A stretch of DNA of 64,000 nt, taken from assembly GCF_007725405.1 (NCBI RefSeq), contig NZ_CP042163.1, forward strand, positions 3,162,001 to 3,226,000. Reading direction: 5' to 3'. This document shows positions 54,981-63,565 of the stretch, piece by piece. The stretch is from Shouchella miscanthi. GTDB taxonomy: Bacteria > Bacillota > Bacilli > Bacillales > Bacillaceae_D. The notes beneath the pieces were generated by a model that was given only the letters and a program-made list of their open reading frames with translations, ran no database searches and was not told where the DNA came from. Numbering within the stretch: the stretch's first letter is position 1; each line of letters opens with the position of its first letter. A program made the translations under genes and the position numbers.

Positions 54981-56167
54981 ATAGAACTTGCTCCTTCATT
55001 TTTTTCAAATACAGCATCAACAACTCTTTTAGTTGCTCCTCCGTCTTCTAATGAACAAAATTGAGCAGTAAACTGATTAAAGTTTTCATTACTACCTTGC
55101 ATCGTTTGAATTACTTCTAATAATTCATCTGTAGTTTGTACAATTGGTCCTGGGGCCTTCTCCTCTAAAGGAAAATAAAAGCCTCTAATATCATCTCGAT
55201 ATTCTTCTAAATCATAAGCGAAAAAGATTATTGGCCGGTTTAGAATTGCATAGTCAAAAAAGACTGATGAGTAATCGGTGATAAGCATATCTGCTACTAG
55301 GTAAAGTTCATTAATATCGTGGTACTCAGAAACATCTAAGACAAAATCATCCATGTCTTGAACGTTTAATTTTTCACTTATAAAGGAATGCATCCTAAGC
55401 ATTAAGATATATTCGTGACCTAACACCTCTTGAAGTTTTTTTAAATCTAATTTCAAATCAAAATGATAAGAACCTGGACCGCTATTTTGATGATCCCTCC
55501 ACGTTGGAGCATAAAGTAAAACTTTTTTCTCGTTTGGAATAGTAAATTTTTCTCTAATATGTTTAATATTCTCTTCGCTATTACCTGTTACTAATATATC
55601 GTTTCTTGGATATCCCATTTGCAACACTTCGTTAGAAAATTGAAAAGCCCGCTTGAAGATTTCCGTTGAGTAGCTATTTGGTGATAGTAAATAGTCCCAT
55701 TGACGAGCTTCCTTATGAAAGTTTTCTACGTACTTTTCTTTTGTAGTGCCAGGCATTCGAACATGCTCCATATCCGAGACAAGTCTTTTTAATGGCGTTC
55801 CATGCCAAGTTTGTACATAAATCGTGTGATTGGGCTTGTTTATCCAATTGGGCATCCGACTATTCGTTACCCAATAGCGTGCTCTTGCCATCAATAAAAA
55901 CCATTTCAAACTTAATCTTTCAACATGCGGGATATGATTATCGCTAAATTTTTTTTTGTGGTTTTTGTTGACACTCCAAACCAATTCATAATCTAAATTA
56001 GCGTCTCTCATATATTCATAAATTGCGCGCGGGTTACAGCTATACTGTTTTCCAGAAAAACTTTCAAACACGACAAGTTTTTTTCTAGTAGGCAGCTTTG
56101 AAGCCAAAGAAAAAGCAAAACTAGAAAGTTGTCTGACAATGTTTAGTCTCTTTAACTGTTTTTTCAT
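54977..56167 (-). CDS. TagB-like CDP-glycerol glycerophosphotransferase
   Basis: 396 residues, peripheral membrane type, resembling TagB, the teichoic-acid primase (381 in B. subtilis). Motifs include VQTWHGTPLKRLVSDM, GYPRNDIL, YAPTWRDH and TDYSSVFFDYAIL. It likely adds the first glycerol-phosphate to a lipid-linked disaccharide, but no TagA is here to build one. The ATG at 56167 has AAAGGAG about 12 nt before it; the frame starts further up inside a terminator. First gene of a run of five reaching to tagD. Confidence 0.9.
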   Translation of the reverse strand: MKKQLKRLNIVRQLSSFAFSLASKLPTRKKLVVFESFSGKQYSCNPRAIYEYMRDANLDYELVWSVNKNHKKKFSDNHIPHVERLSLKWFLLMARARYWVTNSRMPNWINKPNHTIYVQTWHGTPLKRLVSDMEHVRMPGTTKEKYVENFHKEARQWDYLLSPNSYSTEIFKRAFQFSNEVLQMGYPRNDILVTGNSEENIKHIREKFTIPNEKKVLLYAPTWRDHQNSGPGSYHFDLKLDLKKLQEVLGHEYILMLRMHSFISEKLNVQDMDDFVLDVSEYHDINELYLVADMLITDYSSVFFDYAILNRPIIFFAYDLEEYRDDIRGFYFPLEEKAPGPIVQTTDELLEVIQTMQGSNENFNQFTAQFCSLEDGGATKRVVDAVFEKNEGASSI

Positions 56168-56188
56168 TTTTGTAACAAACTCCTTTAT

Positions 56189-56230
56189 AAAAAAACAGAT
56201 CTCCCCGCACATAATCGTTTATGCGGGGAG
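56189..56230 (-). terminator. Terminator between the sugar transferase and tagB-like genes
   Basis: Perfect 9-bp GC-rich stem CTCCCCGCA / TGCGGGGAG, then ATCTGTTTTTTT on the minus strand. It ends just before the ribosome site of the tagB-like gene. Confidence 0.9.
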
Positions 56231-56241
56231 TATCATTGATT

Positions 56242-57624
56242 TTAATGGCTCTCTTGTTTTCTCGTCACATAGGAAACATTTTGTTTGCTCTTTTTCTTAT
56301 GGGCAAGTTCCCCTTCTGATTTTGCCTTATTAATGACCACGAGTATGGTCTGCATTAAAATGGTTAAGTCTAACCAGAAAGAATAGTTTCGAATATAGTG
56401 TAAATCAAATTTTAGTTTTTTATCCGCATCTGTTGTATATTTACCCATTACTTGCGCATAGCCAGTAATTCCTGGTTTTACAGCATGGCGGTAGTTAAAC
56501 CATTTGTTTTCTCTTTGAAACTGTTTTGTGAAGAATTCACGCTCTGGTCTCGGACCAACAAGAGACATATCTCCTTTTAATACATTAATTAACTGGGGTA
56601 ATTCATCAATTCTTGTTTTACGAATAAATTTACCCATTTTTGTAATACGGTCATCATTTGATTTTGCTAGCACTGGACCTGTTTTTGATTCGGCATCAAT
56701 GACCATGGAGCGGAACTTTAAAATGTTAAAAGGCTTATGGTTTTTCCCAACCCGCTCTTGTTTAAAAAATACTGGGCCACGATCTTCAATCTTAATGCCG
56801 ATTGCTGTCACAATCATAACTGGCAATGTTGCCACAATCATCGCTACAGCTGCCGCGATGTCAACACCTCGTTTAATGAGTAGCTGTGTTAACGAAAGCG
56901 TAAATGGTCTTACTTGCATCACCATCGTGTCATCCATTGTTGTTACAGATGTATTCATAAGCAGCATGTCATTCACTTTCGGTACAACGTAGACAAGCTT
57001 TTTATTTTTCATCGCATGAAACATCAAACGATCTTTCTTTTCTTCTTCTAATTCTGAACCAATGAAGACGACGTTAAACTGGTTAATTTGTGTACGCAAT
57101 TGCGCAAGCGATTCTTTTTTATCATACCATCTGACATAGCTGCTCTTTGAAAGGAAGGATGCTAAGCTATCTTCCATTTCTTCGAATTCTTTTTCTGTTC
57201 CGATGAACATCACTTTGCCTTTTCTCGATAGCTGGCTATATTTTGTAAAAGCCGATTTCCATACTAATAAAGCGGTAAAGGCAATTCCATGTGCAGATAA
57301 TAGGACTGAACGCGGCATGGCAAACTCTCGGAAAAAGAAGGAAACCGTCATCGTAATTAATAAAATGAACGTAACAGCAATAGCTAATTTCCTAACAATA
57401 TCCCATACATCGTATTGAACCAAACGATCAAGCTCATAGATACCTAAGAAAAGGATGCTAATAACAATAATCCAAGGTAAAATTCCTAAAAACGCGTCAT
57501 AGTTCTTAGGCGTCATTTGCTCATTAAAAAGAAGGAAGGCAAGACCATATGATAATACAATTAATATTAAATCGACGACCATTGTAAGCGCGCGAGTCGC
57601 TCGGTTTGGAATCATATTTGGCAT
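56242..57624 (-). CDS. Polyprenyl-phosphate sugar-1-phosphate transferase (WbaP/EPS family)
   Basis: 460 residues: four N-terminal membrane segments with a cytoplasmic CoA-binding-like part (about 10-250), a fifth membrane segment, then the bacterial sugar transferase domain (about 270-445, GPVFFKQERVG, KFRSM, TRIDELPQLINVLKGDMS, LVGPRPE). It starts a polysaccharide or glycan chain on undecaprenyl phosphate, so it is a candidate first step for the polymer made here. The ATG at 57624 has AGGAG 8 nt upstream. Confidence 0.95.
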   Translation of the reverse strand: MPNMIPNRATRALTMVVDLILIVLSYGLAFLLFNEQMTPKNYDAFLGILPWIIVISILFLGIYELDRLVQYDVWDIVRKLAIAVTFILLITMTVSFFFREFAMPRSVLLSAHGIAFTALLVWKSAFTKYSQLSRKGKVMFIGTEKEFEEMEDSLASFLSKSSYVRWYDKKESLAQLRTQINQFNVVFIGSELEEEKKDRLMFHAMKNKKLVYVVPKVNDMLLMNTSVTTMDDTMVMQVRPFTLSLTQLLIKRGVDIAAAVAMIVATLPVMIVTAIGIKIEDRGPVFFKQERVGKNHKPFNILKFRSMVIDAESKTGPVLAKSNDDRITKMGKFIRKTRIDELPQLINVLKGDMSLVGPRPEREFFTKQFQRENKWFNYRHAVKPGITGYAQVMGKYTTDADKKLKFDLHYIRNYSFWLDLTILMQTILVVINKAKSEGELAHKKKSKQNVSYVTRKQESH

Positions 57625-57665
57625 CGTCTTAACTCCTAGTTTCATAGAATTTTAAACTAAGATTC

Positions 57666-57718
57666 ATTTTAGCATAAGTGTGATCGAATGTCTTTTATCA
57701 AAAAAAGGTTTGATAAAA
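57666..57718 (-). promoter_or_regulatory. Promoter and inverted repeat of the sugar-transferase gene
   Basis: Extended -10 TGCTAAAAT (TAAAAT at 57666-57671, minus strand). A perfect 10-bp inverted repeat TTTTATCAAA / TTTGATAAAA (57693-57702 and 57709-57718) lies just upstream near -35 to -60. No T-run follows it, so a regulator site is more likely than a terminator. Confidence 0.5.
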
Positions 57719-57784
57719 TACCATACAGATTGTTTTCTTCACATATTCTTTCATAACTAAACCGTTCCATTGATTCGTCGATCC

Positions 57785-58810
57785 TTACGTATTTGTCCGT
57801 TTCACACGCCAATAGCTACGGGAGAAAAAAGCTTGGAATGATGCATACCCTCGCACGAAATGAAGTACGAAAAAAGTTGCTGCACACGGGAGCCAAGCAC
57901 CTAGTCCATTTTCCTTTGCACATGGATATGATACGGTTAAATTGAGAATGGCGTATAAGAGAACAACGGAACTAAATAAGATGAGTGCACTTGTGCTTAA
58001 CAATGACGCAATGATTAAAAGTAAACCGGCTAAAAACGCAAGCAATGGGATACGGTGTCGTAATCCAAGCGCTCCAGGCGTTGCGGCATTCGCAATGATG
58101 TTCCATTTACCGTCACCGAGGGATTTATCGATTAGCCCTTTTAATGTCGGTCTTACAAAATAGGTTGATTGGATAGCAGTAGATAAGAAAAAAGTCTTGC
58201 CAGCATCGCGCATCCGCTTATGAAACTCAATATCTTCGTTTCGTTTTAAGCGTTCATCAAATAAACCTACGTCTGAAAAGACCACTCGTTTATAGGCTCC
58301 GTAAGGTACTGTATCTACATAGCCTTCCCACTCTTTTCCTTCGAGAGTTCGGAATTTCGAATTTCCTACGCCGAACGGATGTGAGTAGACATACTCATTA
58401 ATTTTCCCTTGTTTCCCAAGACCACGAGATTGAATAATGCCCCCAACGACATCAGCAGCTGGCTGTCGCTGTATACAGTTGACATAGCGTTGCAAGAAGT
58501 CGTTTGGGACAGCTGTGTGGCCATCAATTCTCAAAATATACGAACCACTTGCCCCTTTAATTCCAATGTTCCAACCTGTTGGCAATGTTTTTTTAGGATT
58601 ATCAAGCACGCGTATTCGGTGTCCCTGCTCAACAAACCCTTGAATAATTTCCAATGTACGATCAGTAGAGCGACCGTCAACAACAATAATTTCAAAATCA
58701 AATCCGTTTTTTTCTTGCTTTAAAAGGTTTTCCATTAATGTCGCAATATACCGTTCTTCGTTTCGAATGACGAGTAATACACTTAGTTGGATCGTTTTAA
58801 TTGTAGACAT
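57785..58810 (-). CDS. ExoA-like GT2 glycosyltransferase
   Basis: 341 residues: GT-A domain (about 8-230; LSVLLVIRNEERYI, IIVVDGRSTDRTLEII, RIDGHTAVPNDFL) and a C-terminal membrane part with about four segments. It resembles ExoA of succinoglycan synthesis, which adds a glucose to a lipid-linked acceptor. It probably acts just after the sugar transferase. Start as listed (MSTIKTIQLS); a terminator-like site was not seen between it and the next gene. Confidence 0.9.
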   Translation of the reverse strand: MSTIKTIQLSVLLVIRNEERYIATLMENLLKQEKNGFDFEIIVVDGRSTDRTLEIIQGFVEQGHRIRVLDNPKKTLPTGWNIGIKGASGSYILRIDGHTAVPNDFLQRYVNCIQRQPAADVVGGIIQSRGLGKQGKINEYVYSHPFGVGNSKFRTLEGKEWEGYVDTVPYGAYKRVVFSDVGLFDERLKRNEDIEFHKRMRDAGKTFFLSTAIQSTYFVRPTLKGLIDKSLGDGKWNIIANAATPGALGLRHRIPLLAFLAGLLLIIASLLSTSALILFSSVVLLYAILNLTVSYPCAKENGLGAWLPCAATFFVLHFVRGYASFQAFFSRSYWRVKRTNT

Positions 58811-58937
58811 GTCTTCTCCTTATTCATCGGCCTCATGATGGCGACAATGACATTCTAATAGATCAAATAAACTCTTTCTATGTTCGCCAACCATGACTAT
58901 AATAGATTGTAGATAATTGTCAAGAAAGGACGTAATA

Positions 58938-59720
58938 ATGTTGAAGAAAATAGGTTTCCCTCTTGTTATTCTGTTTAGTATAACAGGAATTATTTTAAGC
59001 TATATGTATAATCAACAGCAAATTGCAGAAATTGCCGATGAAGCTACATCATCAATCCCTGTTGAAGAACCCGAAACAAACGAAGAAACAGAGGTTGAGC
59101 CCGACATAGACGAAACGGTTTCTTCAGGTTGGCTAGGAAGCCACATAGAAAAAGACTCCTCTCTTACTCAAAAAGTGGTGTTTGTTGGATCCTCATCGTT
59201 TACTAGTACTGAAAGTGATCGTGATTGGCCAAGCCTTGTTATGAAGGAAACCGCTCATGTAATCACCGCTACGAAGATTGATTACGAGGTACTAACTTAT
59301 TCAGGTGAAACGGTCTCTTCTTCTCTTATTGCCGATACAGCGAGTGACATTACCGCAGCGGAGCCTACCATTCTTATTGTTGAATCGTTCTCACTAAACG
59401 ATAATCAGTATTATCTGCCATTTACTGAACAAGAATCCGTTGATAATCTTTCTCTTTTTCTAACGCATATGGAAAGCGAATTACCTGATACTGAAATCAT
59501 TGTCGTTCCTTCAAATCCTTTTCCTAATGCCTTACACTATTTAGAAAGAAAAACCACACTCGATGAACAAGCATCTTCACTTCCAGGTACATATGTGGAT
59601 CACTGGGTGGCGTGGCCTACAGGCGAAGGTTTAGAATCCGTTACTCAAAATCTACGCCCTAATGATGAGGGCCAAGAAATTTGGTCAGAGGCATTTCTAG
59701 AATTTTTTATCGATTCATAA
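58938..59720 (+). CDS. Exported SGNH-hydrolase-like protein, probably catalytically altered
   Basis: 260 residues: one N-terminal membrane anchor (about 5-24), an acidic linker rich in Glu and Pro, then an SGNH-like domain (about 60-258). Block I GSSS is present (VVFVGSSSFTS). Block V is NDEGQEIW, where DxxH is expected, so the catalytic His is Gln. Such proteins often deacylate or modify surface polymers. The ATG at 58938 has AAAGGA 7 nt before it; the frame starts earlier without one. It diverges from the glycosyltransferase. Confidence 0.75.
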   Translation: MLKKIGFPLVILFSITGIILSYMYNQQQIAEIADEATSSIPVEEPETNEETEVEPDIDETVSSGWLGSHIEKDSSLTQKVVFVGSSSFTSTESDRDWPSLVMKETAHVITATKIDYEVLTYSGETVSSSLIADTASDITAAEPTILIVESFSLNDNQYYLPFTEQESVDNLSLFLTHMESELPDTEIIVVPSNPFPNALHYLERKTTLDEQASSLPGTYVDHWVAWPTGEGLESVTQNLRPNDEGQEIWSEAFLEFFIDS

Positions 59721-59777
59721 GCTTATGTGTTTCTTTTTTTACATGTTAAACAAAAAAATTTCCGTTATAATGGACAG

Positions 59778-59820
59778 CGTTCTACAAAAAGTAGGGCGTT
59801 TTTTCTTTGTCGAAAAAACG
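59778..59820 (+). promoter_or_regulatory. Overlapping hairpins: terminator and anti-type fold upstream of nrd
   Basis: First hairpin CGTTCTAC / GTAGGGCG (59778-59785, 59791-59798; two G-U pairs) with a T-run, a terminator for the SGNH gene or for a very short RNA. A second perfect hairpin CGTTTTTTC / GAAAAAACG (59797-59805, 59812-59820) uses the T-run itself, so the two folds compete. A possible -10, TATAAT (59766-59771), lies just before. Confidence 0.5.
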
Positions 59821-59831
59821 TTAAATTACGC

Positions 59832-59894
59832 TTATCCACAAAGAAAGGGTTGAAACAGCCCTGTTTTTCTCACTTTCCCACAGGCTGGGGATAA
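59832..59894. promoter_or_regulatory. DnaA-type boxes upstream of nrd
   Basis: A perfect DnaA box TTATCCACA (59832-59840) and, on the other strand, TTATCCCCA (59886-59894), one mismatch. A weaker TTTCCCACA (59874-59882) lies between. Two good boxes near nrd genes fit replication-linked control, as known for E. coli nrdAB. Confidence 0.55.
59846..59868 (+). terminator. Terminator-like hairpin
   Basis: AGGGTTG / CAGCCCT (one G-U) with a three-base loop, then G and five T. Lies between the DnaA-type boxes. Confidence 0.5.
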
Positions 59895-59942
59895 AATCAA
59901 TATGTTGATTTATTTATGTTTATCGTCTACCATATGTGGTAT
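59895..59942 (+). promoter_or_regulatory. Two NrdR-type boxes over the nrd promoter
   Basis: Two 16-bp palindromic sites: AATCAATATGTTGATT (59895-59910) and CTACCATATGTGGTAT (59927-59942). Centres are 32 bp apart, leaving 16 bp between, the spacing known for NrdR. They overlap a candidate promoter, TTGATT (59905-59910), 17-nt spacer, TACCAT (59928-59933). NrdR represses ribonucleotide reductase genes when dATP is high. Confidence 0.8.
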
Positions 59943-59979
59943 TAAAGATATAGATGATTTATATTGGAGTTGTTCACTA

Positions 59980-60372
59980 ATGAAGATACTTTTCGATTCT
60001 AGAACTGGTAATGTTAAGCGATTTACCGAAAAATTACCATTCGAATGTGAACGAATTACTGAGTCGTCATTTGTGGACGAGCCTTATATTCTTCTCACAT
60101 ATACGACAGGTTTTGGTGACTTGTCTCCTAAAACGCGTCAGTTTTTAGAAAGTAATCATAGATGGCTTGTAGCCGTTGCAGCAAGTGGGAATCGCATTTG
60201 GGGCGATCGTTTTGCAAGAAGTGCAGACTTAATTGCGGCGATGCATCACGTACCCATTCTTCATAAATTTGAATTAAGTGGCACAGCAACTGATGTTGCA
60301 CACTTTATACAGGAGGTTCATTCTATTGACAACACTAACGCAAAACTCAGTACCAAAGTGGGTTCAGCTTAA
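59980..60372 (+). CDS. nrdI: NrdI, flavodoxin-like protein for class Ib ribonucleotide reductase
   Basis: 130 residues, exact family length. FMN-binding loops are FDSRTGNVKRF, TYTTGFGDLSPKTRQFL and ASGNRIWGDRFA. It generates superoxide to assemble the dimanganese-tyrosyl cofactor of NrdF. The ATG at 59980 has TTGGAG upstream; the frame is open 26 codons earlier through the NrdR box. It overlaps nrdE by 47 nt. Confidence 0.97.
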   Translation: MKILFDSRTGNVKRFTEKLPFECERITESSFVDEPYILLTYTTGFGDLSPKTRQFLESNHRWLVAVAASGNRIWGDRFARSADLIAAMHHVPILHKFELSGTATDVAHFIQEVHSIDNTNAKLSTKVGSA

Positions 60373-62437
60373 CAATGAGCTCATGATCGCCAAAGACGGC
60401 TCGTATCAATTTGAAAAAGATAAAGAGGCTGTACATAGTTATTTTGTTGATTATGTGAATCAAAATACTGTCTTCTTCCATGACTTAGAAGAAAAAATGG
60501 AGTACCTCGTAAAAAATGATTATTATGAGGAAGAATTACTAGACTTATACACTATGGATGAGATAAAAGAAGTAATGAATGTTGCTTACAATAAAAAATT
60601 TCGTTTTCCTTCTTTTATGTCAGCATTTAAATTTTACAACGATTATGCATTAAAGACGAACGACAAAACAAAAATTCTTGAACGGTATGAGGACCGCGTT
60701 GCGATTGTAGCGCTTTTCTTCGGGAAAGGCGATGTTGATAAAGCAAGAGCGCTTGTGAAAGCAATGATCTCACAAGAGTTTCAACCGGCTACACCGACGT
60801 TTTTAAATGCAGGTAGAAAGCGACGTGGAGAGCTTGTCTCTTGCTTCTTGTTAGAAGTGAATGACTCATTAAACGATATTAGTCGTGCCGTAGATATTTC
60901 CATGCAACTATCTAAGCTTGGCGGCGGTGTTGCACTAAACCTCTCGAAGTTACGCGCAAAAGGCGAAGCCATTAAAGACGTTGCCAACGCTACTAAAGGG
61001 GTTGTTGGCGTTATGAAACTGTTGGATAATGCGTTCCGTTATGCAGATCAAATGGGGCAACGTCAAGGATCTGGTGCAGCTTATTTAAACATTTTCCACG
61101 CAGATATTAACGATTTCCTTGATACAAGAAAAATTTCTGCTGACGAAGATGTTCGTGTGAAAACTTTATCTATTGGCGTTGTCATTCCTGACAAATTTAT
61201 TGAACTCATGCGTGAAGATAAAGATGCGTACCTCTTCTACCCACATACGGTCTACAAAGCGTATGGTGAGCATTTAGATGAAATGAATATGGAAGATATG
61301 TATGAGACGTTAGTTGATGATCCAAGGGTACGTAAAGAAAAAATTAACCCTAGACGCTTGTTCCAAAAGCTTGCTATTCTTCGTTCCGAGTCTGGGTACC
61401 CATACATTATGTTTGCAGATAATGTGAACAAAGCCCATGCGAACAATCATATTAGTAATGTTAAATTTTCAAATCTCTGTTCTGAAATTCTACAGGCCTC
61501 ACAAGTTTCAACCTATAATGATTATGATCAAGAAGATGACATCGGCTTAGACATTTCTTGTAACCTTGGTTCAATTAACATAATGAACGTAATGAAAAAT
61601 CGCTCACTTGAACAAACGGTGTCACTAGCAACTGATGCACTTACAAGAGTGTCCGAGTCAACTAATATTACGAATGCACCAGCTGTTCGTCATGCCAATG
61701 AAAAGATGAAATCTATTGGTCTTGGTGCGATGAACCTTCACGGTTATCTTGCTGAACAACATATTGCTTATGAAAGTCCTGAAGCGCGTGACTTTGCTAA
61801 CACATTCTTTATGGCAATGAACTTTTATTCCATTAAACGATCAGCAGAAATTGCTCGCGACCGTGGTGAAACGTATTATCGATATGATGAAAGCACATAC
61901 GCAACAGGTGACTATTTTACGCCTTATCTCACGACAAATTTCACACCACAGTACGACAAGGTCGCTGCTCTCTTTGAAGGAATGCATATTCCAACAACTG
62001 ACGACTGGAAAGAACTTCAAGCTTTTGTTCAAGAGCATGGTCTTTTCCATAGCTATCGATTGGCCATTGCACCAACTGGTTCCATTTCTTATGTTCAATC
62101 GGCTACCGCAAGCGTTATGCCAATTATGGAGCGTATTGAGGAACGAACATACGGAAACTCAAAGACGTACTACCCAATGCCAGGCTTAACAGCAAATAAC
62201 TGGTTCTTCTTTAAAGAAGCATACGACATGGACATGTTTAAAGTCGTCGATATGATTGGAACGATCCAGCAGCATATCGATCAAGGGATTAGCTTTACGC
62301 TATTCTTAAAAGACACGATGACGACAAGAGACTTAAACCGAATTGACCTCTACGCTCACCATAAAGGGGTTAAAACGATTTACTATGCACGAACGAAAGA
62401 TACAGGCCAAGATGACTGCCTATCTTGTGTCGTTTAA
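60326..62437 (+). CDS. nrdE: NrdE, class Ib ribonucleotide reductase large subunit
   Basis: 703 residues (B. subtilis about 700). Start is TTG at 60326 with GGAGG 9 nt before it; the family N-terminus (QNSVPKWVQLNNELMIAKDG) follows. Active-site cysteines lie in RRGELVSCFLLEV, FSNLCSEI and LDISCNLGS, and the C-terminal redox pair in CLSCVV. It reduces ribonucleotides to deoxyribonucleotides with NrdF. Confidence 0.98.
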   Translation: MTTLTQNSVPKWVQLNNELMIAKDGSYQFEKDKEAVHSYFVDYVNQNTVFFHDLEEKMEYLVKNDYYEEELLDLYTMDEIKEVMNVAYNKKFRFPSFMSAFKFYNDYALKTNDKTKILERYEDRVAIVALFFGKGDVDKARALVKAMISQEFQPATPTFLNAGRKRRGELVSCFLLEVNDSLNDISRAVDISMQLSKLGGGVALNLSKLRAKGEAIKDVANATKGVVGVMKLLDNAFRYADQMGQRQGSGAAYLNIFHADINDFLDTRKISADEDVRVKTLSIGVVIPDKFIELMREDKDAYLFYPHTVYKAYGEHLDEMNMEDMYETLVDDPRVRKEKINPRRLFQKLAILRSESGYPYIMFADNVNKAHANNHISNVKFSNLCSEILQASQVSTYNDYDQEDDIGLDISCNLGSINIMNVMKNRSLEQTVSLATDALTRVSESTNITNAPAVRHANEKMKSIGLGAMNLHGYLAEQHIAYESPEARDFANTFFMAMNFYSIKRSAEIARDRGETYYRYDESTYATGDYFTPYLTTNFTPQYDKVAALFEGMHIPTTDDWKELQAFVQEHGLFHSYRLAIAPTGSISYVQSATASVMPIMERIEERTYGNSKTYYPMPGLTANNWFFFKEAYDMDMFKVVDMIGTIQQHIDQGISFTLFLKDTMTTRDLNRIDLYAHHKGVKTIYYARTKDTGQDDCLSCVV

Positions 62438-62473
62438 GCTTATATCGTGCAACATCAAAAAGGAGCGCAACCT

Positions 62474-63454
62474 ATGACACACGTTTACGACGCAGCAAAT
62501 TGGTCAAAGCACGAAGATGATTTTACGCAAATGTTTTACAACCAAAACGTTAAACAGTTTTGGCTTCCTGAAGAAGTCGCTTTAAATGGCGACCTTCTTA
62601 CATGGAAGTACTTATCTGCTAACGAAAAGGATACGTATATGAAAGTGTTAGCCGGGCTAACCTTACTTGATACGGAGCAAGGCAATACAGGAATGCCCAT
62701 TGTTGCTGAACATGTGAACGGTCATCAACGAAAAGCCGTTCTTAATTTTATGGCGATGATGGAAAATGCTGTTCATGCAAAATCCTATTCAAACATCTTT
62801 ATGACTCTTGCCACAACCGAGCAAATTAATGATGTATTTGAATGGGTAAAAGAAAATCCTCGTTTGCAGAAAAAAGCAGATATGATCGTTTCTCTTTATA
62901 AAGCGATTCAAACAGGCGATGAGATTTCACTATTTAAAGCAATGGTCGCATCGGTTTACTTAGAAAGTTTCTTGTTTTACAGTGGATTTTATTACCCTCT
63001 TTATTTCTATGGGCAAGGTAAGCTTATGCAAAGTGGAGAAATTATTAACTTAATTCTCCGTGACGAGGCTATTCATGGCGTATACGTTGGTTTACTGGCT
63101 CAAGAAATTTTCAATAAACAAACACCTGATACGCAAACAGCTTTAAAAGAGTTTTCAATTGATTTATTAAAAGAACTTTACAAGAATGAGCTTGCTTACA
63201 CAGAAGAATTGTATGACCCAGTTGGCTTGTCACACGATGTTAAAAAGTTTATTCGTTACAATGCAAACAAAGCACTAATGAACCTTGGATTTGATCCCTA
63301 CTTTGAAGATGAAGAGATTAATCCAATCGTTCTGAACGGCTTAAATACAAAAACAAAGTCACATGATTTCTTCTCAATGAAAGGAAACGGCTATAAAAAA
63401 GCAACAGTCGAGCCATTACGAGACGATGATTTCTTTTTTGCCGATCAAACATAA
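62474..63454 (+). CDS. nrdF: NrdF, class Ib ribonucleotide reductase small subunit
   Basis: 326 residues (B. subtilis 329). Metal ligands lie in [26 protein letters not shown] (also holding the radical tyrosine), [16 protein letters not shown] and LRDEAIHG. It carries the radical that starts catalysis in NrdE. The ATG at 62474 has AAGGAG 8 nt upstream; the frame starts nine codons earlier. Confidence 0.98.
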   Translation: MTHVYDAANWSKHEDDFTQMFYNQNVKQFWLPEEVALNGDLLTWKYLSANEKDTYMKVLAGLTLLDTEQGNTGMPIVAEHVNGHQRKAVLNFMAMMENAVHAKSYSNIFMTLATTEQINDVFEWVKENPRLQKKADMIVSLYKAIQTGDEISLFKAMVASVYLESFLFYSGFYYPLYFYGQGKLMQSGEIINLILRDEAIHGVYVGLLAQEIFNKQTPDTQTALKEFSIDLLKELYKNELAYTEELYDPVGLSHDVKKFIRYNANKALMNLGFDPYFEDEEINPIVLNGLNTKTKSHDFFSMKGNGYKKATVEPLRDDDFFFADQT

Positions 63455-63467
63455 GTATACTAAAGAA

Positions 63468-63494
63468 AAAAGAGCAGGATCATCTTGCTCTTTT
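63468..63494 (+). terminator. Terminator after nrdF
   Basis: AAAAGAGCA...GAT / ATC...TGCTCTTTT hairpin, one G-U pair, with T-rich tail. It separates nrdF from ymaB, though some read-through is likely. Confidence 0.8.
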
Positions 63495-63565
63495 CTTCTT
63501 GCGTCTTAAGATGCAGTGTAAGATAATGTAGAAGTTAATCGTTTTTTTGACAAGGAGGTACTATG

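Noticed and set aside
59832-59894. DnaA boxes as a replication origin
   Set aside because: Only two good boxes, no dnaA or dnaN nearby and no clear AT-rich unwinding segment; gene control is more likely.
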